Assembly (NCBI RefSeq): GCF_009834785.1
Contig: NZ_WUYX01000053.1
Coordinates: 134,656-198,655 of the forward strand
Direction: 5' to 3'
DNA: 64,000 nt
Source: Natronorubrum halalkaliphilum
GTDB lineage: Archaea > Halobacteriota > Halobacteria > Halobacteriales > Natrialbaceae
Of this stretch, positions 45,835 through 53,763 are shown in pieces. A program made the position numbers and the translations under genes. Below the pieces are notes generated by a model. It was given only the letters and a program-made list of their open reading frames with translations. It ran no database searches and was not told the origin of the DNA. Positions within the stretch are counted from its first letter, which is position 1; every line of letters begins with the position of its first letter.

Positions 45835-46809
45835 CTACAGCCCTGGTATCAGCGCCGCGAGATCCTCCGGCCGCTGTTCCGGGACGAGGTCGTCGGGAAG
45901 GACGTCCCAGCCGAGTTCGTCGGAACCGGGCTTGGCGTCGGTTTCGAAGCCGGGATCGTCGGCGGGTTCCTGCTCGCGGTACGCCGCGGGCGGGCCGTCG
46001 TGGGCGTAGACCCCCTCGGGATGATCGACCGACCAGACGTGCATCATACACGGCGTTCGGCAGGGCAACTGCAGGTCGCCGTCGGCGAAATCCTGCTCGT
46101 AGGCCTGTCGGTAGTACCACCACGCGAAGCGTCCGGGGAGGCCGGCGTGGTAGTGCCACGGCGAACAGCGGTCGTCGCTCCCGTGGCCTTCGTGATCGTC
46201 GCTCCCGTGATTCTCGTGATCGTCGTGACCGCTATGGCCTTCGTGATCAGTCCCACCATCGGATCCAACGTCGTCTCCGTCGTCCGCATCCCCCTCGTCG
46301 TACACCGCCGGCGGCGACTCGAGCGACTCTCCGCCTCGAGTCGCGACGAACATGACACCGATCGAGCGCCACGACTCGTTGTCGACCAGCACCGACTCCG
46401 GCCGGTCGGGGTCCATGACGGTATCGTCGCCGACGTAGTCCGGATTGATCCAGTGAGACCAGCCGTCCGCGTCCCGATCGAGCGTATCGAAGTACGGTTT
46501 GTACCCCGCCTCGACCAGCGCGCCGGCATCGGGATAGCGCTCCTCGAGCGACGCCCGAACCGCCGTCTGTAGTTCGACGGTCTCCGGGTGGTCGTCGTCG
46601 CAGCCGTCCGTGCTCGCCCCCGCGCAGTGACCCATACTCGGTTCGAGCGTCGCGTCGGGACAGCGACGGTCGAACCAGTCCCGAGAGCCTCCGGTACCGC
46701 CGTCGGCACTCACCAGTCCCGTTCCCACCGCCGAAAACGCGGCCGTCCCCGCCGAAACTCGCAGAAGCGCCCGCCGCGAGACGTTCAGACTGCCGTTGCT
46801 GTCGTGCAT
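45835..46809 (-). CDS. Tat-exported protein with a His/Asp-rich linker
   Basis: A 324-residue exported protein with the twin-arginine signal NVSRRALLRVSAGTAAF, no lipobox, and a folded domain starting SRDWFDRRCPDATLEPSMGH. About 25 residues around 190-215 repeat HEGH, HDDH, HENH and similar units, a probable metal-binding linker. The C-terminal domain carries SPWHYHAGLPGRFAWWYYRQ and PCRTPCMMHVWSVDHPEGVY. The cysteines and His clusters suggest metal or redox chemistry outside the membrane. I do not recognise the family. The start at 46809 is set by the signal. Confidence 0.75.
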   Translation of the reverse strand: MHDSNGSLNVSRRALLRVSAGTAAFSAVGTGLVSADGGTGGSRDWFDRRCPDATLEPSMGHCAGASTDGCDDDHPETVELQTAVRASLEERYPDAGALVEAGYKPYFDTLDRDADGWSHWINPDYVGDDTVMDPDRPESVLVDNESWRSIGVMFVATRGGESLESPPAVYDEGDADDGDDVGSDGGTDHEGHSGHDDHENHGSDDHEGHGSDDRCSPWHYHAGLPGRFAWWYYRQAYEQDFADGDLQLPCRTPCMMHVWSVDHPEGVYAHDGPPAAYREQEPADDPGFETDAKPGSDELGWDVLPDDLVPEQRPEDLAALIPGL

Positions 46810-46879
46810 ACCAGCAACCCCACACCGACGGTCGTGGTAAACCCCAGTTAGGGATTCGCGTGACTTTCTGCTCGCGTGG

Positions 46880-47920
46880 CTACTCGAGCGTCGCGCCCGT
46901 TCCCGATCGGTCGAGCCCGGCGAGGTCGATCCGACCGTCGGGCATCGCAACGCCGTCGTAGGGGTCGCGGTCGAGCAACAGCGATCCGTCGAGGTCGGCG
47001 TAGTCGAGCAGCGGCGCGAGGTGTGCAGCCGCGGCGATCGAGGCGTTAGACTCGGACATACAGCCCAGCATGACCTCGAGGCCGTGTGCGCGAGCGGTGT
47101 GGATCATCCGCATTGCTTCGCGCAGCCCGCCGCATTTCATCAGTTTCAGGTTCGCGATATCGCAGCGGTCCGCGATCTGTGGGATGTCCTCGAGTGTTAC
47201 ACAGGACTCGTCGGCGGCGATCGGCAGCGCTGAGCGCTCGGTGACGAACCGCAGTCCCTCGGGGTTCCCGGCGGGGACGGGTTGTTCGACGAACTCGAGG
47301 TCGAACTCGGCGAGGCGGTCGATCTTCGCGACGGCTTCGCGCGGGGACCAGGCCTCGTTCGCGTCGACGAAGAGGCGAACGTCGGGGGCGACCGAGCGAA
47401 TCGCTCGAACGATCTCGATGTCACGATCCGTGCCGAGTTTGACCTTCAGGACGTCGTGGCCGCGTTCGAGTGCGGTTTCCGTCTTCTCGCGCATCGTCTC
47501 GATGTCGTCGATGCCGATGGTGTAGGAGGTCTCGAGCGTGTCGGCGGGGTCGAGTCCCCAGTAGCGGAACAGTGGCACGTCGAGTCGCTTTGCCACGAGG
47601 TCGTGGAGTGCGATGCTGACGGCACAGCGGGCCGCCGGATTGCGCTCGATCGTCTCGCGCATGCGACGTTCGATCCGCGCCAGACTGTGCGGGTCGTCGA
47701 CGTCTTCGACGACGGCGAGCAAGTCGGGGAGCACGGCTTCGACGGTGGCCGGGGTTTCCCCGTAGTGGGGAGAGGGGCCGGCCCCGCCGATCCCCACCCG
47801 TCCGTCCTCGTCTTCGATGTGTACCGTCACGACCTCGGCCTCGGTTTCCGTCCCGCGAGCGATCGTGAAGGGGTACTCGAGGGGCAACGAGCGCCGCTGG
47901 AAGGAGGTCTCGAGGGGCAT
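46880..47920 (-). CDS. dgcA: Enolase-superfamily racemase, DgcA-like (N-acetyl-D-glutamate racemase)
   Basis: A 346-residue protein of the mandelate racemase/muconate lactonising family, of the dipeptide-epimerase type: KVKLG with the catalytic Lys pair near residues 152-156, metal ligands in DANEAW, EQP and ADES, and the opposing Lys in LKLMKCGG. Its partner upstream is a DUF1611 protein, one base away. In the D-glutamate pathway described for marine Proteobacteria and haloarchaea, this pair converts D-Glu to N-acetyl-L-Glu, with DgcA as the racemase. A dipeptide epimerase is the alternative. Confidence 0.85.
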   Translation of the reverse strand: MPLETSFQRRSLPLEYPFTIARGTETEAEVVTVHIEDEDGRVGIGGAGPSPHYGETPATVEAVLPDLLAVVEDVDDPHSLARIERRMRETIERNPAARCAVSIALHDLVAKRLDVPLFRYWGLDPADTLETSYTIGIDDIETMREKTETALERGHDVLKVKLGTDRDIEIVRAIRSVAPDVRLFVDANEAWSPREAVAKIDRLAEFDLEFVEQPVPAGNPEGLRFVTERSALPIAADESCVTLEDIPQIADRCDIANLKLMKCGGLREAMRMIHTARAHGLEVMLGCMSESNASIAAAAHLAPLLDYADLDGSLLLDRDPYDGVAMPDGRIDLAGLDRSGTGATLE

Positions 47921-47921
47921 C

Positions 47922-48941
47922 TCAGAGCACCTCCTCGAGGACCGCGTCGGTTCCAAAGCGGATGACGTCGGTGGCGGGGACGCCGAGGTCGCTGGCGTAC
48001 TCGTCGACGGCCTCGCGGGCGGCTTCCTCGTCGTCGAGACCGGACGTGTTTATCGCGCCGGCGACGACCTCGCTGTCCGCGACCGGCGCAGCCAGTCCTT
48101 CGTAGAGATCGACGTACGTCTCGAGGGCGGGAAGCGAGAACGATTCGTAGCCGTGGATCGCCTCCTGACCGGCGTTGTGACAGAGGACGAGCGTGTCCGC
48201 CATCGAGCCGTGGAGAATGCCGCAGGTGACGGCGGAGTAGGCCGGATGGACGATACTCCCCTGACCCTCGACAAAAAGGTAGTCGTGATCGTCGCCCTTC
48301 TCGAGGATCATCTCTTCGACGGCTCCCGCGGTGAAGTCCGAAACGACGCGATCGATCGGGTTCCCCCACCCCTCGATCATGATCCCCGTCTGGCCGGTCG
48401 GGATGACGACGGCGTCGTGGCCCGCGTCGCGGGCCGCTCGAGCCAGTTCCATCGTTGTCGTCATCTTGCCGACCGAGCAGTCGGTGCCGACGGTGAGCAC
48501 GATTTCGGCGTCGACCTCGCCGGCGACGCCGTCGCTGACCGTGAGATCTGCCGGCGGTTTCCGAACGTCCCGCAACTCGCAGTCGTGTTCGGCCGCGAGT
48601 CGAGCGAACTCCGCGTCGTCTTCGAGGAAGTAATGGAGTCCGGAAATGACGTCGCAGCCGTACTCGAGGGCGGTTCGGACGTCGTCGCGCCAGCTCTCGT
48701 CGAAGCCGCCGCCGATGGGTGCGATACCGATCAAGAGAGCGTCGACGTCTGCGGCCGCGAGATCCGCCATCGATTCGTAAATCGGTGCGTCCTGAACGTC
48801 AGGAACGAAGTCAGAGACCCGCCGTCCAGCGTTGTCGCGGTCGAGAACGCCGACGGCTTCGTAGTCGGCGTATCGAAGCACACCGAGTGCGGTTTTGGCC
48901 CGGCCCGGAAACATCTCGTGAGCGAGAATTGCGACGCGCAT
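47922..48941 (-). CDS. dgcN: DUF1611 protein, DgcN-like (D-glutamate N-acetyltransferase)
   Basis: A 339-residue DUF1611 protein with an N-terminal Rossmann-like domain (MRVAILAHEMFPGRAKTALG) and a C-terminal P-loop-like domain (VGTDCSVGKMTTTMELARAA). DgcN has been reported to acetylate D-glutamate at the amino group before DgcA racemises it; the paired arrangement here supports this role. It is the first gene of the two-gene operon, with a TATA box exactly 27 bases upstream of the ATG at 48941. Substrate specificity is not proven from sequence. Confidence 0.85.
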   Translation of the reverse strand: MRVAILAHEMFPGRAKTALGVLRYADYEAVGVLDRDNAGRRVSDFVPDVQDAPIYESMADLAAADVDALLIGIAPIGGGFDESWRDDVRTALEYGCDVISGLHYFLEDDAEFARLAAEHDCELRDVRKPPADLTVSDGVAGEVDAEIVLTVGTDCSVGKMTTTMELARAARDAGHDAVVIPTGQTGIMIEGWGNPIDRVVSDFTAGAVEEMILEKGDDHDYLFVEGQGSIVHPAYSAVTCGILHGSMADTLVLCHNAGQEAIHGYESFSLPALETYVDLYEGLAAPVADSEVVAGAINTSGLDDEEAAREAVDEYASDLGVPATDVIRFGTDAVLEEVL

Positions 48942-48960
48942 ACCGGATCATTGCGGACGA

Positions 48961-48970
48961 CCTATTTATG
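48961..48970 (-). promoter_or_regulatory. TATA-box promoter of the dgcN-dgcA operon
   Basis: CATAAATAGG on the minus strand is centred 27 bases upstream of the dgcN ATG, predicting a leaderless operon transcript. Confidence 0.6.
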
Positions 48971-49049
48971 AGATACGAGTTCGCTTGACAGGCCCGCTCC
49001 GCAGTTTGCCGGGCGTTCGCTCGCCGCGACACACCCCTCGAGACGGACG

Positions 49050-49134
49050 TCGTACGGACTGTTGTAGGCCATCGTCGGTGCAACCGTGATACGCCGGCGG
49101 TTGCACCGGACCATCGGTACAGCAATCCGTATCA
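49050..49134. repeat. TGATACGG terminal-repeat element, copy 5
   Basis: Arms CGTACGGACTGTTGTA (49051-49066) and TACAGCAATCCGTATCA (49118-49134) enclose the inverted repeat GGTGCAACCG / CGGTTGCACC with a short loop. The outer TGA of the right arm, read on the minus strand, is the stop codon of the Vms1-like gene. The inner hairpin sequence differs from copies 3 and 4 while the arms are conserved. Confidence 0.75.
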
Positions 49135-50100
49135 GAGAAGTCGCAGTTCGGTCGTCCAGAACGATCGGTGGGCGTCCTCGAGTGCCGATTTCGGCTCGCC
49201 AGTCGCGTCGACGGCCGCGGTGCCGGCCGGCTCGAGGGTCGCCTCCTCGACGAGGGTGTCGACGACGCCGCGCTGGCCGACGACGAACAGGCGATCGGTA
49301 TCGTCTTCATCCGCGTTCGCATCCGTTGTGAGACCGTCCGCAAGGGCGTCCGCACAGCGCTCGAGGTGGTCGTCGATCTGATCGTCACGGATGCGTTCGA
49401 ACCGGGCCTGCGAGAAGCCCCCCTTCGAGTGGCTCCCCTTGACGTCGCTCTCGAAGCCGCGGTAGTCGACGCGGTCGTCGCCCTCGTAGACGCCGAGTGC
49501 GAACAGATCGGTCCGGACGAGCGCGAGCGCGTACCGACCGGTCGGCAGGAACCACTCCCGCTCGAGGGAGAACCGATCGTTCCAGGCGATCGCCTCGGTT
49601 GCATCGCGGTCGGGGACCGCCGGTGGGTCGAGCGTGGCAGCGACGAGGCCCGCGTCGTCGACACACAGCACGCAGGGAGCAGCATCGTCGACGAGCGCGA
49701 TTCGGGAATCCAGGACGCCCTCGAGATCGCCATCAAGCTCCGTCTGAAGGGTATCGACGCCGTCGTCTTCGTCGATAACCGCCGTCAGCGCACCTTCCGG
49801 CTCGGTCCGAACCGACGTCAGCCGATCGAACACCTCCGCGAGTCGGCTGCCGCGAAGCTGTTCGCGACGGCGAAACTCGAGGCCGGTCTCGTCTTCGGTT
49901 ACCCGCTCGAGTTCACCCTCGAGCTGGGCGATACGGTCCTCGAGTCGGTTCAGTTCCTCCTCGGCGTCCTGTCTGGCCGTGGCCGCCTCCGACCGGCGTT
50001 CGGATTCGGCTTCGTAGCGGTTTTGCAGTCGCTCGTTTTCCTCCTCGAGTTCGTCGATGCGCTCTTTGAGCGAGGCGCGGCCGAGCAACTCGTCGAGCAT
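49132..50100 (-). CDS. Vms1/Ankzf1-type peptidyl-tRNA hydrolase (VLRF1 domain)
   Basis: A 322-residue protein with an N-terminal coiled coil (about residues 10-70, Glu/Gln/Arg-rich) and a VLRF1 domain. The hallmark loop GSHSKGGFSQARFER, near residues 220-234, resembles the release-factor-type active site of the Vms1/ANKZF1 family. That family frees nascent chains from stalled ribosomal subunits during ribosome-associated quality control. An archaeal member suggests a similar rescue role. The ATG at 50100 is preferred; the upstream frame is Arg-rich and noncoding. Confidence 0.85.
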   Translation of the reverse strand: MLDELLGRASLKERIDELEEENERLQNRYEAESERRSEAATARQDAEEELNRLEDRIAQLEGELERVTEDETGLEFRRREQLRGSRLAEVFDRLTSVRTEPEGALTAVIDEDDGVDTLQTELDGDLEGVLDSRIALVDDAAPCVLCVDDAGLVAATLDPPAVPDRDATEAIAWNDRFSLEREWFLPTGRYALALVRTDLFALGVYEGDDRVDYRGFESDVKGSHSKGGFSQARFERIRDDQIDDHLERCADALADGLTTDANADEDDTDRLFVVGQRGVVDTLVEEATLEPAGTAAVDATGEPKSALEDAHRSFWTTELRLL

Positions 50101-50129
50101 CTGGTCGAAGGGGCGAAGCGAGAATACTT

Positions 50130-50522
50130 CTAGGTTCCGGCGTTTCGCAGTTCGTCGTCCGAGTCGGACCAGTCGGACCAGTCGCCGGGGCAGGTGAATC
50201 TGAGCAACTGTTTGGCGCGCTCGCGTCTGGCGAGCCACACTTCACGGAGGGAGGGCGGGTTCCGAACGTCGGTCCCCTCCAGCATCGATTCGGGCAGCGC
50301 GAGCGTGTTCGTGGGGACGTTCTCGTTGCCGTGGACGGGGAAGTGTCGGGACTCGAGTTTCATTACCAGCGGCGTGTCGAGGCGTTCGACGCCGTCGCCG
50401 GTCGCGTACACTTCCTCGTTGATCCGTTCGTGCTGGTCGCTGTGCATGAGGGCGTGGTCCCCGTCCGTCGGGGTCACGTAGAGTCGTCCGAGATAGTAGC
50501 TCTGCGAAAAGACCTCGAACAT
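50130..50522 (-). CDS. Conserved haloarchaeal protein (possibly DUF5802)
   Basis: A 130-residue acidic soluble protein beginning MFEVFSQSYYLGRLYVTPTD. Strand-rich parts include ALMHSDQHERINEEVYATG and TPLVMKLESRHFPVHGNENV; the C-terminus SLREVWLARRERAKQLL is helical. The ATG at 50522 has a clear TATA element about 30 bases upstream. The DUF name is from memory. It is 29 bases from the Vms1-like gene on the same strand, so an operon is likely. Confidence 0.75.
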   Translation of the reverse strand: MFEVFSQSYYLGRLYVTPTDGDHALMHSDQHERINEEVYATGDGVERLDTPLVMKLESRHFPVHGNENVPTNTLALPESMLEGTDVRNPPSLREVWLARRERAKQLLRFTCPGDWSDWSDSDDELRNAGT

Positions 50523-50928
50523 GCTACTTGTACACATGGTCTCGCGAGATATAACTATTTCCGGATAGATTTAAACCGGAGGACAATCAGTGCAGTAGGT
50601 CGATACGGATCCAGTATAATAGCAAACGATCGGTCACTATTTCTGCGGCCTAGTCATCAAATAACCACACCGTGAACAGTTCAACAACCGTGCGAACAGT
50701 TGCCAGTGTTTTCGGATCCGATCCGACAGTGTTCGCTACTGTGCTCGGTACGCGATTCGGCTCGCGATTACTCGCATTCGGACTCGAGTTCGGACGATTC
50801 GGTATTGAAACGACGATGACTCCGGACGCCTTGAACGCTCGGATCCGATCTGTGCCGGTTTCGGTCTCGATTGAACGGTCCGAACGAAGGTCACTCTTTT
50901 TAGTATGTTCGCTACTACGGAACGAGTA
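50523..50928. promoter_or_regulatory. Divergent intergenic region with two promoters
   Basis: A 406-base gap. On the minus strand AGTTATATCTCG has its TATA core at 50549-50554, about 30 bases before the ATG at 50522. On the plus strand CTTTTTAGTATG (50895-50906) lies about 28 bases before the ATG at 50929. The part in between, about 50600-50880, has an open frame from a GTG at 50672, but its residues are Ser/Arg/Phe-rich without acidic bias, so I do not call it. Confidence 0.55.
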
Positions 50929-51819
50929 ATGACGACCACTCGGTTGGTTGTGCTCCTCGTGCTGGTCACTACCGTCGGACTCACGGTCGCTCCCGTTGCG
51001 AGCGGTGCCGTCGCAGACGCGCTTGTCGATACCGACGACGCTGGTGACGGTGCCTCGGAGACCAACACCACTGTTTCGACGTTCATGCAATCCAGTGCAG
51101 CCGATACCGAGAACGCGGTCGAATCCGGAATGTTCGACGCGAAGTACAACGCTGCCGAGGACGACGAGCAAGGCGACATGGTAGTCGATCGAACGGCGAC
51201 GCTCGAGAACCGACTCGACGAACTCGAAGCCGAACGCGAGGCTCTCAACGAGTCGGGCGACGACCTCCACCCCGGTGAGTACCAGGCCCGGTTGGCGAAA
51301 CTCGGTGCCGAGATCCGGTCGCTCGAGACCGAACTCGATAAAACCGAGCAGCGAGCCGTCGAGACCGGTGTCGACGACGAGCGACTCGCCAATCTCCAAT
51401 CGAACGCCTCGAATCTCACCGGGTCCGAAGTGGCCCAACTCGCACGCGGCCTCGCCGGCGGGAACGGGACGCCCGGTGGACCACCGGACGACCCCGGGAA
51501 TCAATCGGCTGGTAACGGTCAGGGACAAGGACAGGGGCACGCGAGCGGACCGCCGGGGAATGCAAACGGACCGTCGGACGGTGATTCGGGAAACAGCTCG
51601 CACCCTGGTTCTGGCTCCGGTAACGGTCCACCGGGGGACGGTTCCGACGATGACTCTAATCCCGGTGCTGGATCCGGTAATGGCCCACCAGGAGATGATT
51701 CCGACGATGACTCTAACCCCGGTTCCGGCTCCGGTAACGGCCCACCAGGGGACGGTTCCGACGATGACTCTAACCCCGGTTCTGGCTCCGGTAACGGCCC
51801 AGATAGCGACACCCAGTAG
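50929..51819 (+). CDS. Secreted coiled-coil protein with Gly/Pro/Asp tandem repeats
   Basis: A 296-residue exported protein. A Sec-type signal peptide (MTTTRLVVLLVLVTTVGL, cleavage near ASG-AVA) precedes a region with potential glycosylation sites (NTT, NES, NAS). A coiled coil at about residues 85-145 (ENRLDELEAEREALNES, LGAEIRSLETELDKTEQ) follows. From about residue 175 the rest is Gly/Asn/Pro/Asp-rich and includes three and a half copies of a 19-residue repeat. It is probably an extended cell-surface or extracellular protein. An ArsR-like regulator lies 116 bases downstream. Confidence 0.8.
   Translation: MTTTRLVVLLVLVTTVGLTVAPVASGAVADALVDTDDAGDGASETNTTVSTFMQSSAADTENAVESGMFDAKYNAAEDDEQGDMVVDRTATLENRLDELEAEREALNESGDDLHPGEYQARLAKLGAEIRSLETELDKTEQRAVETGVDDERLANLQSNASNLTGSEVAQLARGLAGGNGTPGGPPDDPGNQSAGNGQGQGQGHASGPPGNANGPSDGDSGNSSHPGSGSGNGPPGDGSDDDSNPGAGSGNGPPGDDSDDDSNPGSGSGNGPPGDGSDDDSNPGSGSGNGPDSDTQ
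51604..51807 (+). repeat. 57-base in-frame tandem repeat in the secreted protein
   Basis: Three full units at 51604-51660, 51661-51717 and 51718-51774 plus a partial unit to about 51807. Each encodes a 19-residue unit of the form PGSGSGNGPPGDGSDDDSN. Units 3 and 4 are almost identical at DNA level, which suggests recent slippage or recombination and likely length variation between strains. Confidence 0.85.
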
Positions 51820-51935
51820 CCGCCTGCAACCAACGACTCGGACGCAGCCGACGCGCGGTCGCATTGTTCTCGACTGAATTCGACGTTCGGACTGAGCAGA
51901 CACGCTTTTCAGCGCCGACCCCCAACCATCCCTCG

Positions 51936-52592
51936 ATGGACTCCGCCGCATTGTTGGATTTGCTCGGGAACGAAAACCGGAGACGGATTCTCCGGCTGCT
52001 CGCCCGCAAACCCTGCTATGTCACCGAAATATCGGATTACCTCGGCGTGAGTCCCAAAGCGGTCATCGAACACTTGCGAAAACTCGAGGAGGCGGGATTG
52101 ATCGAGAGCCGGGTCGACGATCAACGGCGGAAGTACTTTCACATCGCTCGCAACGTCCGTCTCGAGGTGAACGTCTCTCCCTACGGCTTCGCGAGCAAGA
52201 GCGCCTATCCCGCAAATAGCAGCTTCGATATCACCACCTGCCGACACCTGACGCTCGATATCGCCTGGGACGACACGGACGGACTCGACGAGCTACTGGG
52301 TTCCCTCGAGGACTTAGAGCAACTCGAGAACGAGCTGTCGTTGGCCCAGCGCTGGGTCCAGGGCCGACTCTGTGACGTCCTCGATCAAATTTCCGAAAGC
52401 GTCGGTACCGGCCCCGAAAGTCGGATTTACGCCGACCTGCTTGCGAGCATTCGGTCCGAACCGAAATCCGTCGGCGAACTCAGCACCGACGTGGATGCCC
52501 CCCGCGAGGTCGTCGCCGAGTTGCTCGAGTCGATGGCGGACGAGGGCATCGTCCGCCGCACCGAGCGCGGTTGGGAGCTGACGACGGGCTAG
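51936..52592 (+). CDS. ArsR-like winged-helix transcription regulator
   Basis: A 218-residue regulator. The N-terminal winged helix shows LLDLLGNENRRRILRLLARK and VSPKAVIEHLRKLEEAGLIE, then the wing DDQRRKYFHIARN. The middle domain (SFDITTCRHLTLDIAWDDTD) is typical of a haloarchaeal ArsR subgroup, and the C-terminal part looks like a second winged helix (VGELSTDVDAPREVVAELL). The ATG at 51936 follows a TTTTC TATA-like stretch 27 bases upstream. The effector is unknown; the adjacent secreted-protein gene is a candidate target. Confidence 0.88.
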   Translation: MDSAALLDLLGNENRRRILRLLARKPCYVTEISDYLGVSPKAVIEHLRKLEEAGLIESRVDDQRRKYFHIARNVRLEVNVSPYGFASKSAYPANSSFDITTCRHLTLDIAWDDTDGLDELLGSLEDLEQLENELSLAQRWVQGRLCDVLDQISESVGTGPESRIYADLLASIRSEPKSVGELSTDVDAPREVVAELLESMADEGIVRRTERGWELTTG

Positions 52593-52650
52593 CTGTACCG
52601 GGGACGCAGGCGAGAGCGAGGGCCAGTTAAAACGCGACCAGCGACGGCGT

Positions 52651-53334
52651 TCACTCGATGTCTCGAGCCAGCCCGTCGCGCAGGTCGCGGCCGAAGTAGT
52701 ACCCGATCAGACACGCGACCAGACCGACGGTGACGCCGACGGCTGCGACGGTCCGAAACGAGCCAGCGAGCGCGAAAAACGCGTTGCTCACGACCGCGGA
52801 TAACGCACCGACCGACGTGCCGGCCGCCGCCATCTCGAGGTAGCGACGTCTGGACGTGAGCAGGCCGATCAGAAACGCGACGCCGAACATTCCGACCATG
52901 CGGCCGCCGAACGGCAACACGGTCGCACCGCCGAGCAACCCCGCACCGACGGCGAGGACGAGGGCGAGAAACGCTTTCGGCGAGAAGTAGCTGCCGGCCG
53001 AGAGCCTCGATTTGAGCCCGGAAAGCCGCGAGGTGCCCGAGGTGTCGGCTGCGTCGGGATCGGAAACCGAGTCCTCGCCCGGGCGGGCAGTCTCGTCGGA
53101 CAAGGGCCACCACGAGTCGCCTGCGGCGTCCGCGGACGCCCCGTCGGTGTCGTCGACATCGGCAGTCGCCGGATCCGCCGCTCGCCCCGTCTCGCGAGAA
53201 CGGCCGGTCTCGGCTGAGGGCTGCGACTCGCCGACGTCGGCCCCGACGCCCGACTCCGAGAGCAGTTGCTCCGTCTCCTCGAGGAGGTCGTCGGTGTCGC
53301 GGCTCTCGGTCACCTCGTCCGAGCGATCGCTCAT
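52651..53334 (-). CDS. Membrane protein with long acidic N-terminal domain
   Basis: A 227-residue protein. The first 110 residues are Asp/Glu/Ser/Ala-rich and disordered, and four hydrophobic helices follow (AFLALVLAVGAGLLGGATVL, VGMFGVAFLIGLLTS, GALSAVVSNAFFALAG, VGVTVGLVACLIGYYFG). The start at 53334 is chosen; the frame upstream to 53421 is not coding. The family is not recognised. Confidence 0.75.
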   Translation of the reverse strand: MSDRSDEVTESRDTDDLLEETEQLLSESGVGADVGESQPSAETGRSRETGRAADPATADVDDTDGASADAAGDSWWPLSDETARPGEDSVSDPDAADTSGTSRLSGLKSRLSAGSYFSPKAFLALVLAVGAGLLGGATVLPFGGRMVGMFGVAFLIGLLTSRRRYLEMAAAGTSVGALSAVVSNAFFALAGSFRTVAAVGVTVGLVACLIGYYFGRDLRDGLARDIE

Positions 53335-53497
53335 ACGTCCTTGTTGCTCGCCGGCCATCATGGACCTTTCCCTGGCGGGCCGCGGGAGTCGGCCCCGTTC
53401 CGAGCCTCGAGACGCCGGCAAACGCGTACGGGCGCCGATTTTCGGTATCCGACGCGAGGGGACCGTTTTTTCACGCCGGGCCGGGTAGCAGTGAACG

Positions 53498-53695
53498 ATG
53501 AGCGCCGAACTGCTCGCGTTCGGTGTGATCGCACTCGCTCTGGGGATCGGGGTGCTGGTCGGTGCGCGACATCTCTACCCGCGACTCGACATTCCGGAGG
53601 ACGCCGAGTCGTCACTACAGGTACTGACCGCGATGATCGCGGGGGTGCTCCTCCTGACTGGGCTGGGGCTGGTTTTGATCGGGTTGTTCACCTGA
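53498..53695 (+). CDS. Small two-helix membrane protein
   Basis: A 65-residue protein with two membrane helices (AELLAFGVIALALGIGVLVG and VLTAMIAGVLLLTGLGLVLI) joined by an acidic loop. The ATG at 53498 has a T-rich TATA-like element (CCGTTTTTTC) about 27-33 bases upstream. It is followed 68 bases later by gatD on the same strand. The function is unknown. Confidence 0.7.
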   Translation: MSAELLAFGVIALALGIGVLVGARHLYPRLDIPEDAESSLQVLTAMIAGVLLLTGLGLVLIGLFT

Positions 53696-53763
53696 GCGCT
53701 CGATGTCAGCGACAGTTGGACGGAAAGCGTGCCTTCAAGTCCACCGCCGCGCAACGCCCACCC

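Noticed and set aside
50672-50928. GTG-started 85-residue frame in the intergenic region
   Set aside because: Ser/Arg/Phe-rich, no acidic bias, no promoter at a suitable distance, and it overlaps the promoter of the next gene.
50650-51951. Long minus-strand open frame over the secreted-protein gene
   Set aside because: The residues are Arg/Ser/Val repeats mirroring the plus-strand gene, which has a signal peptide, coiled coil and promoter. The minus frame has no acidic bias.
53266-53763. N-terminal extension of gatD
   Set aside because: The extension is antisense to or intergenic next to another gene. The GatD barrel starts at the ATG at 53764.
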